Source: Bacillota bacterium (GTDB taxonomy: Bacteria; Bacillota; Clostridia; Christensenellales; Pumilibacteraceae). From it: DNA of 64,000 bases. Numbering within the stretch: the stretch's first letter is position 1; each line of letters begins with the position of its first letter. Of this stretch, positions 62,977 to 64,000 are shown piece by piece. A program made the translations under genes and the position numbers. The notes beneath the pieces are model-generated. The model searched no databases, was not told the DNA's origin, and saw only the letters and a list, made by a program, of their open reading frames with translations. The stretch is taken from assembly GCA_009779975.1 (NCBI GenBank), contig WRAY01000006.1, forward strand, positions 24,125-88,124. Direction: 5' to 3'.

Positions 62977-63711
62977 ATGAAAATCGGACTTGTTAGTGAA
63001 AAATTTATTGATGGGGAAATATTAAACAATCTCTTCATCATCGAAAAACGATTAAAAGAAAATATTGATTGTGACTTGCTGTTATTTGGCGAGGCGTTTT
63101 TGCATGGCTTTGATGCACTCTCGTGGGAATATAAAAAGGATATTGAAATTGCAATAACTTCTGACTCAAATGAAATTCAAAAAATTCAGCAATTAGCAAA
63201 AGAAAACAGCACTGCTGTTGGGTTTGGTTATTTTGAACAAGATAATAATGATCCACCAAATATTTATTGCTCATATGCAATAATCGATAAAAACGGAAAA
63301 CTAATTTTTAATTATCGTCGAATGTCAAAAGGTTGGAAAGAGTTCACAAAAACTTGCGATAAATACAAAGAAGAAAACAAAATAACAATTGGCGAAATTG
63401 AAGGTAAAAAGTTTTTATGTTTTATCTGCGGCGACTTGTGGGACGACAACATCTTAAACAACGCTAAACTCATAACAAAGAAACACAATTGCGATTTCAT
63501 AATTTGGCCAAATTGCCTAGACTATTCAATCGAACAATGGAAAACTGAAATAAACGACTATGCACAAAGAGTTAAAAACATCAAACCGCCAACGCTATTA
63601 ATAAACAGTCATTCTGAAACCGCAAACGGCGGAGTAGCAGTTTTCAAAAACGGCAAAACACTTTCACAACTAAAAATGGGTAAAATTGATATTTTAACAA
63701 CAAAAATATAA
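62977..63711 (+). CDS. Carbon-nitrogen hydrolase (nitrilase superfamily)
   Basis: A Glu-Lys-Cys amidase-type enzyme cleaving a non-peptide C-N bond. The catalytic Glu is in LLLFGEAFLHG, the Lys in YRRMSKGWKEF, and the Cys in FLCFICGDLWDD. At 244 residues it is near the family's lower size. The short N-terminus (MKIGLVSEKFI) is normal; agga lies 6-9 bases before the ATG. Substrate unknown. Confidence 0.83.
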   Translation: MKIGLVSEKFIDGEILNNLFIIEKRLKENIDCDLLLFGEAFLHGFDALSWEYKKDIEIAITSDSNEIQKIQQLAKENSTAVGFGYFEQDNNDPPNIYCSYAIIDKNGKLIFNYRRMSKGWKEFTKTCDKYKEENKITIGEIEGKKFLCFICGDLWDDNILNNAKLITKKHNCDFIIWPNCLDYSIEQWKTEINDYAQRVKNIKPPTLLINSHSETANGGVAVFKNGKTLSQLKMGKIDILTTKI

Positions 63712-64000
63712 CGATTTACAGATACTATGCGTGACATACTATAAAGTCTTTTTATAAATCTATAAAATATAAAATTTAACAACATCAAAAGCACATACTA
63801 AAATATCTACAATAAAATCCCAAACAAACATATAAAAAAAACCTTACAAGAAACTTTCAAACATTAACTATTCGCTAAATCTGCATTTAGCGAAAACATT
63901 ATGCTTCAATAGATACCCTAAAAATCCTTATTTCCCTATTCTAATCCTAATCTTTTTCTTTCTGTCCGTCTAAACTCATTATATTTCTGATGTTGTTGAT
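63712..64000. other. A+T-rich end region without a recognised gene
   Basis: No gene supported. It holds one copy of the 13-bp motif (63726-63738) and a perfect 10-bp palindrome TTCGCTAAAT / ATTTAGCGAA (63871-63894) with no U-tract on either strand. Confidence 0.6.
63726..63738 (+). repeat. 13-bp motif after nitrilase gene
   Basis: TATGCGTGACATA with ac/ct flanks, 14 bases after the stop. A decayed relative (TATGCGTAATATA) lies at 62155-62167. Confidence 0.9.

Noticed and set aside
63871..63894. Perfect 10-bp palindrome as a terminator
   Set aside because: No U-tract on either strand; left as an unexplained palindrome.
1..64000. tRNA, rRNA or CRISPR arrays, prophage or conjugative element
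   Set aside because: No cloverleaf or rRNA-like segment, no regularly spaced repeats, and no integrase, capsid, relaxase or replication genes were seen.

Overview
The window reads as an A+T-rich chromosomal segment of an anaerobic, probably endospore-forming member of the Bacillota (class Clostridia). The reasons are: SpoIVB peptidase and pro-sigma-K lie within 4 kb of each other; gene orders are typical of Firmicutes (rsmD/coaD, infC-rpmI-rplT behind a long leader, pdxS-pdxT, a YybS-like gene overlapping rplI, mutL-miaA-ynbB); a clostridial GGGtGRT/NifU-like pair and a phosphate butyryltransferase-type enzyme are present; promoters fit TTGACA-N17-TATAAT; TGA is a stop. No tRNA, rRNA, CRISPR array, prophage or plasmid functions were seen. 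Species cannot be named from the sequence.

Layout. 1-16 kb is housekeeping: a 5'-truncated thrS, a folate enzyme, rsmD, a large MORN-repeat protein wedged between rsmD and coaD, DAHP synthase, a patatin-like lipase, cysK-cysE, a HIT protein, a YybS-like gene with rplI, and pdxS-pdxT. 16-27 kb has a ComEC-like metallo-beta-lactamase protein, an M24 peptidase, a DNA glycosylase, an ABC exporter, a TPP-riboswitch-controlled thiT with an extra C-terminal half, pyrF, infC-rpmI-rplT (infC starts with AUU) and an rRNA methylase. 27-42 kb is dominated by a 4,022-residue surface protein (GLUG modules, then FIVAR-like helical modules, then a membrane anchor), a translationally coupled Pro/Gln-rich cytoplasmic protein, and a divergently transcribed Ser/Thr kinase. 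42-64 kb holds the GGGtGRT/NifU-like pair, two secreted proteins, a phosphotransacylase, mutL-miaA-ynbB-spoIVB, trmL, a REP-associated transposase, sigK, a type IIA topoisomerase pair and several unrecognised genes.

Three features cut across the annotation. (1) A 13-bp near-palindrome, TRTGYNTGACATA, occurs 16 times by eye, both between and inside genes, where chance predicts almost none. It is absent from about 16.2 to 41.2 kb and its orientation is strongly biased. (2) A family of GTAGGGGCGG...CCGCC hairpins, one of them inside mutL, coexists with a REP-associated tyrosine transposase. (3) Several good promoters sit so close to start codons (mutL, the topoisomerase B subunit, the YybS-like gene) that the mRNAs should be leaderless or nearly so. 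The giant surface protein with its coupled partner and divergent kinase is the best candidate for an undescribed protein system; the dispersed 13-mer is the best candidate for an undescribed DNA element.
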